Assembly: GCA_023261345.1 (NCBI GenBank)
Contig: JAHFPE010000037.1
Location: 1-7,260, forward strand
Reading direction: 5' to 3'
Origin: Candidatus Woesearchaeota archaeon
GTDB lineage: Archaea; Nanobdellota; Nanobdellia; Woesearchaeales; ARS49
DNA: 7,260 nucleotides
Positions 1 through 5,306 of the stretch are shown piece after piece. The position numbers were made by a program, and so were the translations under genes. Below the pieces are notes generated by a model. The model was not told the origin of the DNA, made no database searches, and saw nothing but the letters and a program-made list of their open reading frames with translations. Numbering within the stretch: the stretch's first letter is position 1; the number at the start of each line of letters is the position of its first letter.

Positions 1-1
1 C

Positions 2-514
2 CACAACGCATATGCAGACGGACTTCATTCATTCGCCATTACCATACCAGAGAATCTGGAGACATTCGAATTTGGAGCGCAGCTTTGTGGAACCAAAGAA
101 CAACCATACAACTTACGAATTATGGGAGATTTAGGAGGGCTTTCATTTCGCAATTCAAAAAACGTGAATGCAATCGTGAAAGGAAACTGCGGACCTGACA
201 CTGCATACCAAGCAAAATCCGTTTTCCTTGAGTTTGAGGAACTACCTTGCTACTTTGATAGATTTTTTTCAATGAATCTAGGATATGAAGCTGAAAATTC
301 AATTTTTCGTTTTCAACACATTAACGAGGAAATAATCTCGAGAATCCGTCTTCACCCAAAAATTTTGCAAAAAGCACATTGCTGCAAACTTCAACTATAT
401 ACTCAAGATGATTTCGAACAATTTAAGCGATTGCACATCCCCACAAGACAAGGTCACAAAATTCAGCTCGTTAAAGAAGGAACAATAGAAGTCATAGAAG
501 AGGTGCTGGTATGA
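2..514 (+). CDS. Solenoid paralog 1, 5'-truncated by window edge
   Basis: The frame is open from the first bases of the window, so the start lies upstream; 170 residues are visible. Aligned with the next gene, about 100 N-terminal residues are missing. From visible residue 11 the protein follows the same plan as the three downstream genes: a hydrophobic strand ending in P (FAITIP, 11-16), then coils with G-[ND] turns at G42 and G61 (19 apart), less regular coils to about 125, a cap with C128 and Y133 (C-x4-Y), and a C-terminal strand (KIQLV) before a V-I-E-E tail. It has a Cys-Cys pair at 127-128. Its stop overlaps the next start as ATGA, so the two are probably translationally coupled. An ATG at 122 is inside the coils and is not the start. 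Function is unknown; the fold is inferred from periodicity, and coding status is well supported by the paralogy. Confidence 0.85.
   Translation, partial: HNAYADGLHSFAITIPENLETFEFGAQLCGTKEQPYNLRIMGDLGGLSFRNSKNVNAIVKGNCGPDTAYQAKSVFLEFEELPCYFDRFFSMNLGYEAENSIFRFQHINEEIISRIRLHPKILQKAHCCKLQLYTQDDFEQFKRLHIPTRQGHKIQLVKEGTIEVIEEVLV
500..505 (+). promoter_or_regulatory. Shine-Dalgarno for solenoid paralog 2
   Basis: GAGGTG lies five bases before the ATG at 511. It is inside gene 1, in the codons for its terminal E-E-V, and fixes the start at 511 rather than the internal Met at 523. Confidence 0.75.
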
Positions 515-1263
515 ATGCAGCTATGGCAAGATATCCAGGCCTACCTATCCCTCAAGAACTACGCCCTGAAGCTCCTCGCAAAGACAATCTCGTAAATGAG
601 GCATTACAAGCGTACCGCGCACTTCTTGTAGAGTTTCCCATTCTTGAAGTAAGGGCAGGGTATGCAGAGTGGTCTGAATTTTCGAGAATTGCGAATCAAA
701 GATTGACTACAGTTCTTAACCCGGCAGAACTAAATATTTTCATTCACCAAGTCTGCAGACCCGAATTAAATCTTAAGTATAGGGGTCCGGCAATTACCTC
801 ATTAATTCACGCAGCATACGCGTCTCGAAAAAGAGAATTTGAAATAATAATTCCTCCTGACCTTTTCGTAAATCACTTAGGAGGTAAATTGCAAGGATCG
901 CCTCATCAACCGTATGTGGTTCGTATCAACGGTGACGGTACGTACAATGCTTTTTTCGGAGCACAATACATTGATGGAATAATTCGTGGTGATGCGAATG
1001 GGCTCCCCGCGCATTTCTTACGAAAATCACGTCTAGAAATTATAGGCAATGCAGATTTTTGTGCAGGCAACGCAGATGATTGTACTATACGCATACACGG
1101 CAACGCAGCACACCTTGGAAACAATGCGCAACGCTGCTCATTCGAAGTATACACCAAAAAAGCCTATGAAAATACTCGAGGGAATCCTCTGAGTCGCACG
1201 AACTGTAAAGTTAAACTTCTTCAAAATGGAACAAATAAAATTCTTGAGGAAAGCAAATGCTAA
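511..1263 (+). CDS. Solenoid paralog 2, GXGXG-like beta-helix protein
   Basis: A complete 250-residue protein of unknown function. Residues 1-14 carry the motif MARYPGLPIP. Residues 25-105 look helical and include LNPAEL (69-74) and RGPAITSL (91-98). After the strand EIIIPP (111-116) come regular coils with turns at G141, G160, G179 and G197, spaced 19, 19 and 18; typical units read as alternating hydrophobics followed by GNA or GDA. A cap has C209 and Y214, followed by a linker and a C-terminal strand. From memory the coil rhythm matches the GXGXG beta-helix of FwdC and glutamate synthase, but the Gly-Gly of those coils is replaced here by pairs such as DC and RC. No signal peptide or membrane helix is evident, so it is probably cytoplasmic. 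The ATG at 511 is preferred over Met5 (523) because GAGGTG lies five bases upstream and the overlap matches the other junctions. Confidence 0.9.
   Translation: MNAAMARYPGLPIPQELRPEAPRKDNLVNEALQAYRALLVEFPILEVRAGYAEWSEFSRIANQRLTTVLNPAELNIFIHQVCRPELNLKYRGPAITSLIHAAYASRKREFEIIIPPDLFVNHLGGKLQGSPHQPYVVRINGDGTYNAFFGAQYIDGIIRGDANGLPAHFLRKSRLEIIGNADFCAGNADDCTIRIHGNAAHLGNNAQRCSFEVYTKKAYENTRGNPLSRTNCKVKLLQNGTNKILEESKC
1246..1250 (+). promoter_or_regulatory. Shine-Dalgarno for solenoid paralog 3
   Basis: GAGGA lies six bases before the ATG at 1257 and is encoded by the E-E codons (GAG GAA) at the end of gene 2. It supports the seven-base overlap start over the Met at 1278. Confidence 0.72.
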
Positions 1264-2042
1264 CGACACACGCGGAGATGAGGTATGGAAATCTTCCGAT
1301 ACCAGATCGCAGCAAATTACAACCAATTGAAAAAGATGGCGCACTGGAAGAAGCAATACGCAACTACAAAGAGCTTTGCTCAAAATATAACATAATACTA
1401 AGCTTACACGTGCACACAATTGAACGTCTTTGCGAAATGGCAGAAGAATATATGTATCCAATTCTTGCTCCGCAACAAATCAACATGTTTCTTGCTGCGA
1501 TTGCGGGATATGGCACAGAAAGTACAAGAGGTGCTGCAGTTAATGCGCTTATGAAAAAGTCATACGAAAATGGAAACACCAAATTTGATTTCGTCATTCC
1601 TCCGCATTGCACAATTGCAGAATTCGGTTCAATGCTGAAAGGCACAATACAACCGTACAAAATTCACGTACGGGGAAATCTGAAATCCAATAGTTTTTAC
1701 CGTTCTGAACGTGTACATGCACAAGTAAACGGAAACGTATCTTCATTCACTGGAGAATACGGAAGAGAACTTAATCTTGATTTTTTAGGAACAGTTGATT
1801 CTCCAGCTGCTGCAGAAGCAGCATTCTCTACTTTTCACTTTCATAAAGGACTCGAAGGTCATGCCACTCACCTGTTCGGCAAGATGGTTCTTGTGGGAAG
1901 AGGAGCAAGTCAATGCGTATTCAAAGTTTATGATGAACAGACATTCAGTAACATCCCGAAAACGGTAATGACCTTGGGCTACTCGAATACGCTACAGTTG
2001 ATAGGCGAGCACAATGAACCCCTCGAGGAGCGCCTCATATGA
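1257..2042 (+). CDS. Solenoid paralog 3, longer coil region
   Basis: A 261-residue member of the same family, function unknown. The N-terminal motif is present in altered form (EMRYGNLPIP, 7-16). The helical region includes LAPQQINMFL (70-79) and RGAAVNAL (91-98). The strand FVIPP (112-116) leads into coils with G140, G159, G178 and about G198 (spacing 19, 19, 20), then a further Gly-rich turn near 214. The cap has C220 and Y225, and LQLIG (246-250) forms the C-terminal strand. The stretch from the first coil Gly to the cap Cys is 80 residues, against 68 in gene 2 and 69 in gene 4, so it holds part or all of an extra coil and resembles gene 1 in this. The start overlaps the previous stop by seven bases (ATGCTAA), with GAGGA six bases upstream. 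An alternative Met8 (1278) has GGAG only two bases away and is less likely. Confidence 0.9.
   Translation: MLTTHAEMRYGNLPIPDRSKLQPIEKDGALEEAIRNYKELCSKYNIILSLHVHTIERLCEMAEEYMYPILAPQQINMFLAAIAGYGTESTRGAAVNALMKKSYENGNTKFDFVIPPHCTIAEFGSMLKGTIQPYKIHVRGNLKSNSFYRSERVHAQVNGNVSSFTGEYGRELNLDFLGTVDSPAAAEAAFSTFHFHKGLEGHATHLFGKMVLVGRGASQCVFKVYDEQTFSNIPKTVMTLGYSNTLQLIGEHNEPLEERLI
2025..2030 (+). promoter_or_regulatory. Shine-Dalgarno for solenoid paralog 4
   Basis: GAGGAG lies eight bases before the ATG at 2039 and is exactly the two Glu codons of the L-E-E-R tail of gene 3. Confidence 0.75.
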
Positions 2043-2764
2043 CTACTGTCGCAATGGCACGCTATCCAGGACTTCAAACTCCTGAAGATCGCAATCCAGA
2101 AAAAGCTATTCGAAATGAACGCCTCGCTCCATTTCAAGACGCGTTTGCAGAATACCTAAGAAAATGTGCTGAGTCAAGAGAAGGTGGATCTGATTTTTAC
2201 AAATTATCAAAAGAATTTTACAAATTTGTTCTCACGCCACAAGAAATTCAGGAAGTTTTGGATAGCACTATCAGGTTAGCACCTATTTCAATGATGCGAG
2301 GATTCGTACTCACTCAACTCATTCAACAATCATATTACGCGGGACATTCCAACTTTAACATCACAACAACTCAAAACATTGATTATTTAGGATACGAACT
2401 ACGCTGCAGTCCTAAAAAAGTCCTCCACTTCACTCTTCATGGAGACGCAGGCCATCAAACGTTCCAAGAGGCAGCATACATCAACGTACTCGTTAGTGGA
2501 AATGCAGGAGATAGAATTGGCAGAATGTCAGAAAACTGTGTTATAGAGATTCAGGGCGATGCAGAAACATACACTGCGGAACTTGCGAAGAACTGCACAT
2601 TCAAATTACGCAAGAGTTTTCAGACAATAGGCCCAAGCACGATCGACTGTATTATTCAAGCATACCGAAGAGCCACATACAATAAATTGTTGCGGACATA
2701 CCTTCCTGATAACACTATTCAATTACGTAACAGAAAGAACGAGATCATTGCAGAAAGAAAATAG
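2039..2764 (+). CDS. Solenoid paralog 4, last gene of the array
   Basis: A 241-residue paralog, function unknown. Residues 6-12 (MARYPGL) match gene 2 closely, also at the DNA level. The helical region holds LTPQEIQEVL (65-74) and RGFVLTQL (87-94). Coils turn at G135, G154 and G173, exactly 19 apart; the segment GNAGDRIG (154-161) is the best match in the window to a GXGXG-type coil. A fourth coil is degenerate, then the cap has C204 and Y209, and TIQLR is the C-terminal strand. The tail reads I-I-A-E-R-K, so the E-E found in genes 1-3 is missing, as is any coupled gene downstream. The start at 2039 overlaps the previous stop as ATGA and has GAGGAG eight bases upstream; Met6 (2054) would lose that spacing. 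This is the 3' end of the operon, because the next gene has its own promoter. Confidence 0.9.
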   Translation: MTTVAMARYPGLQTPEDRNPEKAIRNERLAPFQDAFAEYLRKCAESREGGSDFYKLSKEFYKFVLTPQEIQEVLDSTIRLAPISMMRGFVLTQLIQQSYYAGHSNFNITTTQNIDYLGYELRCSPKKVLHFTLHGDAGHQTFQEAAYINVLVSGNAGDRIGRMSENCVIEIQGDAETYTAELAKNCTFKLRKSFQTIGPSTIDCIIQAYRRATYNKLLRTYLPDNTIQLRNRKNEIIAERK

Positions 2765-2795
2765 TATTTCTTAAATCGTAATCTGCACACTATAG

Positions 2796-2803
2796 TTTAT
2801 ATA
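2796..2803 (+). promoter_or_regulatory. Archaeal TATA box of the PH-domain gene
   Basis: TTTATATA is centred about 27 bases before the ATG at 2827. With the usual TATA-to-start distance of about 25-27 bases in Archaea, transcription would begin at or within a base or two of the ATG, giving a leaderless mRNA. No SD precedes this ATG, which agrees. Confidence 0.7.
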
Positions 2804-2826
2804 CTCTGATTTAAGCAGATCGTAGA

Positions 2827-3324
2827 ATGCGCGAACTTGACAAGGTGCTTGAGAAGAATGAGAAGGTTTTGTGGGAAGGCGCGCCAAATTTTTTGCCTTT
2901 TGTTTTTTCTGGAAGTCAAATTGGACTTGCAGGAATCGTATTTTTTGCAGCGGCAATTCCGCTAATCCTTATAGCTAGAAAGACATTGTGGTTTCTCATT
3001 CTCTTTTTTCTCATCATGGGTCTTTTGATGATCATTTGGTTTCCACTCTACAAAATTTTCTTGTTTCGCAAAACATACTTCATGATCACTGAGAAACGCA
3101 TCCTCATTCAGACAGGAATAATAGGACGTGATTTTGGAGTTGTCGACTTTAATAAGATCACAAGCGCAGCAGTGCTCGTCGGGTTTTTTGATGTCCTCTT
3201 CGGCAATACAAGTGGAAGTATTGCAATTGCAACAGCAGGACCTTCACGACCATACCTCATAAGCAACATTTCTGAACCCTATGAGGTGTTTAAAATTCTA
3301 AAAAAGTATTCTAAATCAGCTTGA
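2827..3324 (+). CDS. Two-helix membrane protein with bPH2 (DUF304-like) domain
   Basis: A 165-residue membrane protein. An N-terminal segment with E-K-V-L-W-E-G-A-P (12-20), typical of this family, precedes two hydrophobic helices (about 29-50 and 54-77) joined by a short R-K turn. A basic junction then leads to a beta-rich domain from about 80, with YFMITEKRILIQTGIIGR (84-101), a D-F-N-K-I strand (107-111), a Gly-rich turn (F-G-N-T-S-G, 125-130) and a C-terminal helix beginning S-E-P-Y-E-V. This order is the hallmark of the bacterial-PH-like YdbS/YdbT/DUF304 family, found in bacteria and archaea. The PH-like domain should face the cytoplasm. The biochemical role of the family is poorly defined. 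The gene is monocistronic with its own TATA box and is probably leaderless; it shares the strand of the upstream array but starts 62 bases after it. The family call is from motif recognition only. Confidence 0.85.
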   Translation: MRELDKVLEKNEKVLWEGAPNFLPFVFSGSQIGLAGIVFFAAAIPLILIARKTLWFLILFFLIMGLLMIIWFPLYKIFLFRKTYFMITEKRILIQTGIIGRDFGVVDFNKITSAAVLVGFFDVLFGNTSGSIAIATAGPSRPYLISNISEPYEVFKILKKYSKSA

Positions 3325-3333
3325 TCTAATGGC

Positions 3334-3367
3334 AAAACACATTAATTGTGAAACTTTTGTGTTTTTT
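3334..3367 (+). terminator. Probable terminator after the PH-domain gene
   Basis: Shortly after the stop at 3324, an 8-bp inverted repeat (AAAACACA at 3334-3341, TGTGTTTT at 3358-3365) overlaps a T-rich run (TTTTGTGTTTTTT, 3355-3367). Archaeal termination depends mainly on T-rich tracts in the non-template strand, so the tract is the stronger evidence and the weak AT-rich stem may be incidental. Confidence 0.5.
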
Positions 3368-3381
3368 GCTCGTATGGTAAA

Positions 3382-3410
3382 TTCTGCCGAAAAGGTACAT
3401 TTCAGCAGAA
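3382..3410 (-). terminator. Hairpin just after the metallophosphoesterase stop
   Basis: Arms TTCTGCCGAAA (3382-3392) and TTTCAGCAGAA (3400-3410) pair over 11 positions around a 7-base loop. The one mismatch becomes a G-U pair only in minus-strand RNA, suggesting it belongs to the metallophosphoesterase transcript, whose stop codon ends at 3415. No T tract follows on that strand, so it could protect the mRNA 3' end rather than terminate transcription. Confidence 0.4.
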
Positions 3411-3414
3411 GAGT

Positions 3415-4182
3415 TCAAAAACTTTTGCAATTTTCAACAATAATTCGTACAGGCCCAAAATCAAGCACCCTGCAGGTTACGTCATCCACCACAAATACTC
3501 GAAACTTTCCTACGTTAGAAGGAAGTAGAGGGCTCAAATATGTTCCCAAAAGAACATCAGTTCCTTGCACAAGTGGTTGAGTACTTGGCTGAACAACAAG
3601 AATTTTACGCAAGTATTTGCCGACAAGAAAACATTTGTATTTTTCGCGCTTTGCTCCATCTGATAACTGTATCGCAGGATGATCATGCCCTGTAACAATA
3701 ATTGTAACTCCATCTAATTCTTCTTTTGTTGGAAGTTTATCTCCATGCAACGCAAGAAGACCTCCTATTTTAAATGATGGAACAGTTTTGAGGTTGAAGC
3801 GTTCTGCAATATGGCTTAATAGAACGTCATGGTTTCCTTTCACGATAATCACGTTCTTGCAGTGCTGTTGCAAAAAACGAATTATCCTCTCTATCCCCGT
3901 CCATTCTTGACTACTTATTTTCCCAAATGAATGCTTCAGGTCACCATTGAGCACGATGTTCACAGGACAAAGCTTTTGTCTTTTTAGAAGATGTAGTATG
4001 TATTTTATTCTTTCAATAACATCGCTAGTTTGGAAGTTTGGAACAAGCACTCCTTTGGCGTGCAATTCTGCCTCATAACCAATGTGCAAGTCTGAAAAAA
4101 TAAGAGATTGAGAAGGCGCGTGCCAAAGAGCGATGTGAATCGCAAACAGACCTTCTGCAATTTCAGTGAAAGTTTCAGACAT
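3415..4182 (-). CDS. Metallophosphoesterase, SbcD/Mre11-related (COG1407-like)
   Basis: A 255-residue calcineurin-like phosphoesterase with the complete metal-binding set in order: D31-x-H33 (SDLHIGYE), G80-D81-x-x-H84 (NGDLKH), G116-N-H-D119, H146-G-D148 and G165-H-x-H168-P. The DLHIGYE start, GDLKHSFG and GHDHP wording is that of the archaeal SbcD-related single-domain family (COG1407), whose bacterial relatives are called PdeM and often sit beside a ligase and Lhr-type helicase. A dinuclear-metal nuclease or phosphodiesterase activity is expected, but the natural substrate is not established. No DNA-repair partner gene is visible here. The length is normal for a one-domain member, with no Mre11 capping domain. 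The ATG at 4182 keeps all motifs in frame; an ATG at 4187 is in another frame. Its own TATA-like box overlaps the gap after the upstream coiled-coil gene. Confidence 0.93.
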   Translation of the reverse strand: MSETFTEIAEGLFAIHIALWHAPSQSLIFSDLHIGYEAELHAKGVLVPNFQTSDVIERIKYILHLLKRQKLCPVNIVLNGDLKHSFGKISSQEWTGIERIIRFLQQHCKNVIIVKGNHDVLLSHIAERFNLKTVPSFKIGGLLALHGDKLPTKEELDGVTIIVTGHDHPAIQLSDGAKREKYKCFLVGKYLRKILVVQPSTQPLVQGTDVLLGTYLSPLLPSNVGKFRVFVVDDVTCRVLDFGPVRIIVENCKSF

Positions 4183-4208
4183 GACATAGATATACTTGAT
4201 TAAGCAAT

Positions 4209-4216
4209 GTATAAAG
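4209..4216 (-). promoter_or_regulatory. TATA-like box of the metallophosphoesterase gene
   Basis: On the minus strand this reads CTTTATAC, centred about 30 bases before the ATG at 4182. The predicted start of transcription is near 4187, giving a leader of about five bases. It lies in the 45-base gap after the upstream gene, so the metallophosphoesterase can be expressed independently of it. Confidence 0.5.
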
Positions 4217-4227
4217 ATTACTGAATA

Positions 4228-4728
4228 TCACTTCTGACATTCATACGTGCTTACCTCTTCAGAAGTCGCAAGCGATCCCGCATTCTCATTACGCCAGCGT
4301 TCAACGCATACTGAAATGTACATTCTTCTGAATCTTGCAGTTGTTTGTGGAGCAATGCTGCAGGTTGAAAGCACAGCTGTGAAAAGATTGTTGTAGCACA
4401 TTAATTGACGAATAATGGGCGAATGCGGAGGATCATACACTTTGGCACTTTTTTCAAAAAGAGACTCCAAATTCTGGAAGTGTTGTGCGGATGTTAGCGC
4501 CATTTTCTTTTGAAATTCTGCTTCTGCTTTCAAGTGAAGACTCAACGCTTCTAGCTGATTATTATAAGTCTCGAACTTTTCTGTTGCCGCATTAAGTGAA
4601 CTTAGTGTTTCGTGAACTGATTCGTTCTCCCGCCTAATATTCCAAAGAGCAATTTGCTGATAGAAAAGTATTCCTACTGCAACTGGAACTATCAGATAAC
4701 TAGACCAACGTCGCGATGAATGAACCAT
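4228..4728 (-). CDS. Unrecognised single-pass membrane protein with coiled coil
   Basis: A 166-residue protein that I do not recognise. A short basic N-terminus (S-S-R-R-W) is followed by one hydrophobic helix at about 10-29, then a charged helical stretch at about 32-95 with heptad-like spacing of L, F and A (for example LSSLNAATEKFETYNNQLEA, 42-61), which predicts a coiled coil. The remainder contains a P-P-H-S-P turn (100-104) and four cysteines (111, 123, 141, 164), all far from the membrane. A helix plus coiled coil plus Cys-bearing head suggests an oligomeric protein anchored in the membrane; disulphides are possible if the head is outside, which is inference. Topology cannot be settled, since arginines flank both ends of the helix. 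A TATA-like box lies about 29 bases upstream and there is no clear SD, so the mRNA is probably near-leaderless. Confidence 0.75.
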   Translation of the reverse strand: MVHSSRRWSSYLIVPVAVGILFYQQIALWNIRRENESVHETLSSLNAATEKFETYNNQLEALSLHLKAEAEFQKKMALTSAQHFQNLESLFEKSAKVYDPPHSPIIRQLMCYNNLFTAVLSTCSIAPQTTARFRRMYISVCVERWRNENAGSLATSEEVSTYECQK

Positions 4729-4753
4729 TCTTCACTTGGACGTCAATGAGAAG

Positions 4754-4760
4754 TATTTAA
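4754..4760 (-). promoter_or_regulatory. TATA-like box of the coiled-coil membrane protein gene
   Basis: On the minus strand this reads TTAAATA, centred 29 bases before the ATG at 4728. It predicts a start within a few bases of the ATG. It is one half of a compact divergent promoter region with the box at 4778-4784. Confidence 0.5.
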
Positions 4761-4777
4761 GGAGGATGACACGAAGG

Positions 4778-4784
4778 TTTAAAT
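4778..4784 (+). promoter_or_regulatory. TATA-like box of the lipoprotein-like gene
   Basis: TTTAAAT is centred 26 bases before the ATG at 4807, preceded by purine-rich CGAAGG in the position of an archaeal BRE. The spacing predicts a leaderless transcript; no convincing SD precedes the ATG. Confidence 0.6.
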
Positions 4785-4806
4785 TCCACAAGTATATTCT
4801 ACAGGT

Positions 4807-5298
4807 ATGAACTGGCAAAAGAGAGAGGGAGATTTAGGCGCACGAGTCATTCTTTACGCATCTGCTACTGTTGCAGCCCTTGGGTCTGTAGCAACGAGCG
4901 GGTGCATGTATTCTTCAGGAGAGGGTTTTGTTGCGTCTGTTAGGGCAGTGAAAGGGATTTTTCAGCATTCTTCTAACGATCAGAATAAGGCAGACATGTT
5001 GAGGTTTATTGCAGGAGATAAACCATATTTGGTTGTTCTATCGGCGATTCCTTCAGTTGAACAACAAAAGTGGAATGATAAACTAACTAAATTACTTCAT
5101 GATACTCCAGGCTTTGCGGTTTGTGATCTTGATGGGTACTCCGGCTGTGACGTATATAGAATGTCTCAAGGCAAAGAACCAAAAATAGTATATGATGTAT
5201 CGTTTAAATGTGGAAAAACTGCAGAAGAAGTCGCAAGTGAAATCGAGAGAATTGCACGAGAAGGAAAATCACGCGAAAAGAATCAGCGTGAAAGATAA
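4807..5298 (+). CDS. Lipoprotein-like protein, possible degenerate thioredoxin fold
   Basis: A 163-residue protein with no family I can name. A charged N-terminus leads to a hydrophobic segment (about 13-30) ending in T-S-G-C33, which resembles a lipobox, so it may be lipid-anchored at C33 with the rest outside; it could instead be a plain membrane anchor. From about 71 the order looks thioredoxin-like: K-P-Y-L-V-V-L-S-A strand (72-80), a helix with Q-Q-K-W-N-D (86-91), a second strand F-A-V-C-D-L-D (103-109), P125 before the strand K-I-V-Y-D-V (126-131), then a Gly and the helix TAEEVASEIERIA (138-150). The usual C-x-x-C after the first strand is absent (it reads I-P-S-V), so no redox activity is predicted; C106, C114 and C135 remain. 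The tail is highly charged. An in-frame stop at 4780 excludes an earlier start. The fold is a weak inference. Confidence 0.75.
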   Translation: MNWQKREGDLGARVILYASATVAALGSVATSGCMYSSGEGFVASVRAVKGIFQHSSNDQNKADMLRFIAGDKPYLVVLSAIPSVEQQKWNDKLTKLLHDTPGFAVCDLDGYSGCDVYRMSQGKEPKIVYDVSFKCGKTAEEVASEIERIAREGKSREKNQRER

Positions 5299-5306
5299 CG
5301 TTATCT
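5293..5306. repeat. Perfect 14-bp palindrome holding two convergent stop codons
   Basis: AGATAACGTTATCT equals its own reverse complement. It contains TAA (5296-5298) of the plus-strand gene and TAA (5303-5301 on minus) of the large minus-strand gene, separated only by CG. Both proteins end in an AGA codon followed by TAA. With no loop or T tract it is not a standard terminator; it is the whole boundary between two convergent genes. Confidence 0.8.

Larger units (their letters stand above)
2..2764 (+). repeat. Tandem array of four diverged paralogous genes
   Basis: Genes 1-4 share domain order, a 19-residue coil period, an invariant C-x4-Y cap (C128, C209, C220, C204 with Y five residues later in each) and a C-terminal strand. 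The three complete N-termini share RY-x-x-L-x-x-P. DNA identity is low apart from the N-terminal motif of genes 2 and 4, so the duplications are old. The array is open on the left and may hold more copies. Confidence 0.85.

Noticed and set aside
906..1660. Three minus-strand frames of 83-107 codons under the paralog genes
   Set aside because: They are antisense to genes with clear paralogy and periodicity, and their products look like compositional shadows.
1..2764. Leucine-rich, pentapeptide or hexapeptide acyltransferase repeats as the coil type
   Set aside because: The period is 19 residues with G-[ND] turns; there is no five- or six-residue spacing and no LxxLxLxxN pattern.
3329..3580. 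83-codon plus-strand frame after the PH-domain gene
   Set aside because: Most of it lies antisense to the metallophosphoesterase C-terminus, its product has no recognisable feature, and its start region coincides with the terminator-like tract.
4228..4728. Phage Rz-like spanin (one helix plus coiled coil)
   Set aside because: There is no holin, endolysin or overlapping Rz1-type gene nearby, and the context is archaeal and chromosomal.
4766..4810. 14-codon frame whose TGA overlaps the ATG at 4807, a possible leader peptide
   Set aside because: Its GGAGG abuts the ATG with no spacing, and the TATA-like box at 4778-4784 would start transcription downstream of it, so it would not be on the mRNA.
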